Origin: Micromonospora vinacea
Lineage (GTDB): Bacteria; Actinomycetota; Actinomycetes; Mycobacteriales; Micromonosporaceae
Direction: 5' to 3'
Assembly: GCF_015751785.1 (NCBI RefSeq)
Contig: NZ_JADOTY010000001.1
Location: forward strand, 1,550,001-1,614,000
DNA: 64,000 nt
Shown: in pieces, positions 63,133-64,000 of the stretch
How positions within the stretch are numbered: the first letter of the stretch is position 1
How the letters are laid out: each line of letters starts with the position of its first letter
Translations under genes and position numbers: made by a program
Notes under the pieces: model-generated
What the model was told of the DNA's origin: nothing
Database searches by the model: none
Seen by the model: the letters and a program-made list of their open reading frames with translations, nothing else

Positions 63133-64000
63133 CCATTGTGGACACCCCGGAGCGCCGGCAACTGCGCGAGCTGACCCGGGCGTTCGTGACCCGGGAGGTG
63201 CTGCCGCACCTGGACGACTGGGAGCGGGCCGGCGAGGTGCCGCGGGCGTTGCACGCGACAGCCGCGAAGCTCGGCCTGCTCGGCATCGGCTTCCCGGAGT
63301 CGGTCGGTGGCAGCGGCGGGGACCTGCTCGACTCGATCATCGTGACCGAGGAGCTGATCCGCTCCGGCGGCTCGTCCGGGCTGGTGGCGGCCCTGTTCAC
63401 GCACGGGATCGCGTTGCCGCACATGGTCGCGGCGGCCGGTGCCCGCACCGGTGGCTCGCTGGGCGGTCGGCTCGGCGGCACCGCGTCCCCGACCGACGAC
63501 AGCCTCATCGAGCGGTATGTCCGCCCCACCCTGTCCGGCACGATGATCGGGGCGCTGGCCATCACCGAGCCGGACGGCGGTTCGGACGTGGCCGGCATCC
63601 GCACCACCGCCCGCCGCGATGGCGACCACTACGTGGTGAACGGGTCGAAGACGTACATCACCAGCGGCCACCGGGCCGACTTCGTGACCACCGCTGTGTG
63701 TACCGACTTCCCCGGCAGCGGTGAACTGACCCTGCTGGTCATCGACAAGGGGTCGCCCGGGTTCACAGTGGGACGCCGGTTGGAGAAGCTGGGCTGGCAC
63801 TGCTCGGACACCGCCGAGCTGTCCTTCGCGGACGTACGGGTGCCGGTCGCCAACCGGATCGGCGCGGAGAACACCGGCTTTCTGGCGATCATGCAGCACT
63901 TCGCGGCGGAACGTCTCTCGCTGGCGACCCAGGCGTACGCGACAGCGCAGCGCTGTGTCGAGCTGGCGGTGCGCTGGTGCCGGGACCGGGAGACCTTCGG
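63129..64000 (+). CDS. Acyl-CoA dehydrogenase (partial, runs off the window)
   Basis: The first 290 residues of an FAD-dependent acyl-CoA dehydrogenase. It shows ALAITEPDGGSDVAGI (FAD and acyl binding), GSKTYITSGHRADF and KLGWHCSDTAELSF. A Gly/Thr/Ser-rich insertion (ARTGGSLGGRLGGTASPTDD) replaces the short loop usually found near residue 100-120. ATG 63129 overlaps the AtuA stop as ATGA. The pathway is probably terpenoid or leucine-type acyl-CoA catabolism; the carboxylase and hydratase would lie beyond 64000. Confidence 0.9.
   Translation, partial: MTIVDTPERRQLRELTRAFVTREVLPHLDDWERAGEVPRALHATAAKLGLLGIGFPESVGGSGGDLLDSIIVTEELIRSGGSSGLVAALFTHGIALPHMVAAAGARTGGSLGGRLGGTASPTDDSLIERYVRPTLSGTMIGALAITEPDGGSDVAGIRTTARRDGDHYVVNGSKTYITSGHRADFVTTAVCTDFPGSGELTLLVIDKGSPGFTVGRRLEKLGWHCSDTAELSFADVRVPVANRIGAENTGFLAIMQHFAAERLSLATQAYATAQRCVELAVRWCRDRETF

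Overview
The window is high-GC actinobacterial DNA, most likely from a Micromonosporaceae genome (Micromonospora or Salinispora type). The evidence is strong GC3 bias, many GTG starts, 4-base start/stop overlaps, mycothiol-era and F420-era conserved gene families, and gene orders shared with Streptomyces and Mycobacterium.

Region by region. 0-7 kb is a minus-strand cofactor operon for pantothenate/CoA and NAD (a DUF2520 protein, panC, panD, a septum-formation-type lipoprotein, nadB, nadC, coaX). 7-8.8 kb is a TetR/SDR pair with three copies of one operator between them. 8.8-11.3 kb is a MidA/NDUFAF7-type methyltransferase overlapping an orphan nuoD; two hairpin repeats lie in frame inside the methyltransferase. 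11.3-19.5 kb holds a low-complexity membrane protein, an osmolyte ABC transporter whose binding protein looks circularly permuted, and several small membrane proteins. 19-44 kb is the conserved folK-folB-folP / folE-ftsH-hpt-tilS-zincin-dacB-ppa cluster. It is split between folP and folE by about 13 kb that carries a type IV secretion-like operon (VirB2/PrgI/VirB4/VirB6-like, VirB8-like, and a dual peptidoglycan hydrolase) and an FtsK-like protein whose nucleotide sites are degenerate. 44-51 kb carries type VII secretion core genes (eccD divergent from eccC, then mycP). 51-58.7 kb holds two PAP2 phosphatases and a run matching mycobacterial Rv3671c-Rv3676 (MarP, NUDIX, TlpA-like, nth, crp), interrupted by a CapA-like lipoprotein and cbiZ. 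58.8-64 kb holds a phosphoesterase, three unrelated tandem arrays, and a TetR-led acyl-CoA catabolism operon (TIGR03084, AtuA, acyl-CoA dehydrogenase), cut by the window end.

Most noteworthy: (1) a 42-bp dispersed repeat that sits exactly on stop codons and forms GTGA-linked 20-codon mini-ORFs joining one gene to the next (nadB/nadC and DUF2520/panC); (2) two hairpin elements with an identical 26-nt loop and covarying arms, inserted in opposite orientations and in frame in one enzyme; (3) the T4SS-like block inserted into the fol cluster, with a LexA-box-like promoter, a structured leader and a 25-codon relay ORF; (4) the permuted substrate-binding protein; (5) the methyltransferase/NuoD pairing, which mirrors a known mitochondrial enzyme/substrate pair.

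All calls come from reading the sequence and from memory of the families. No database search was possible.
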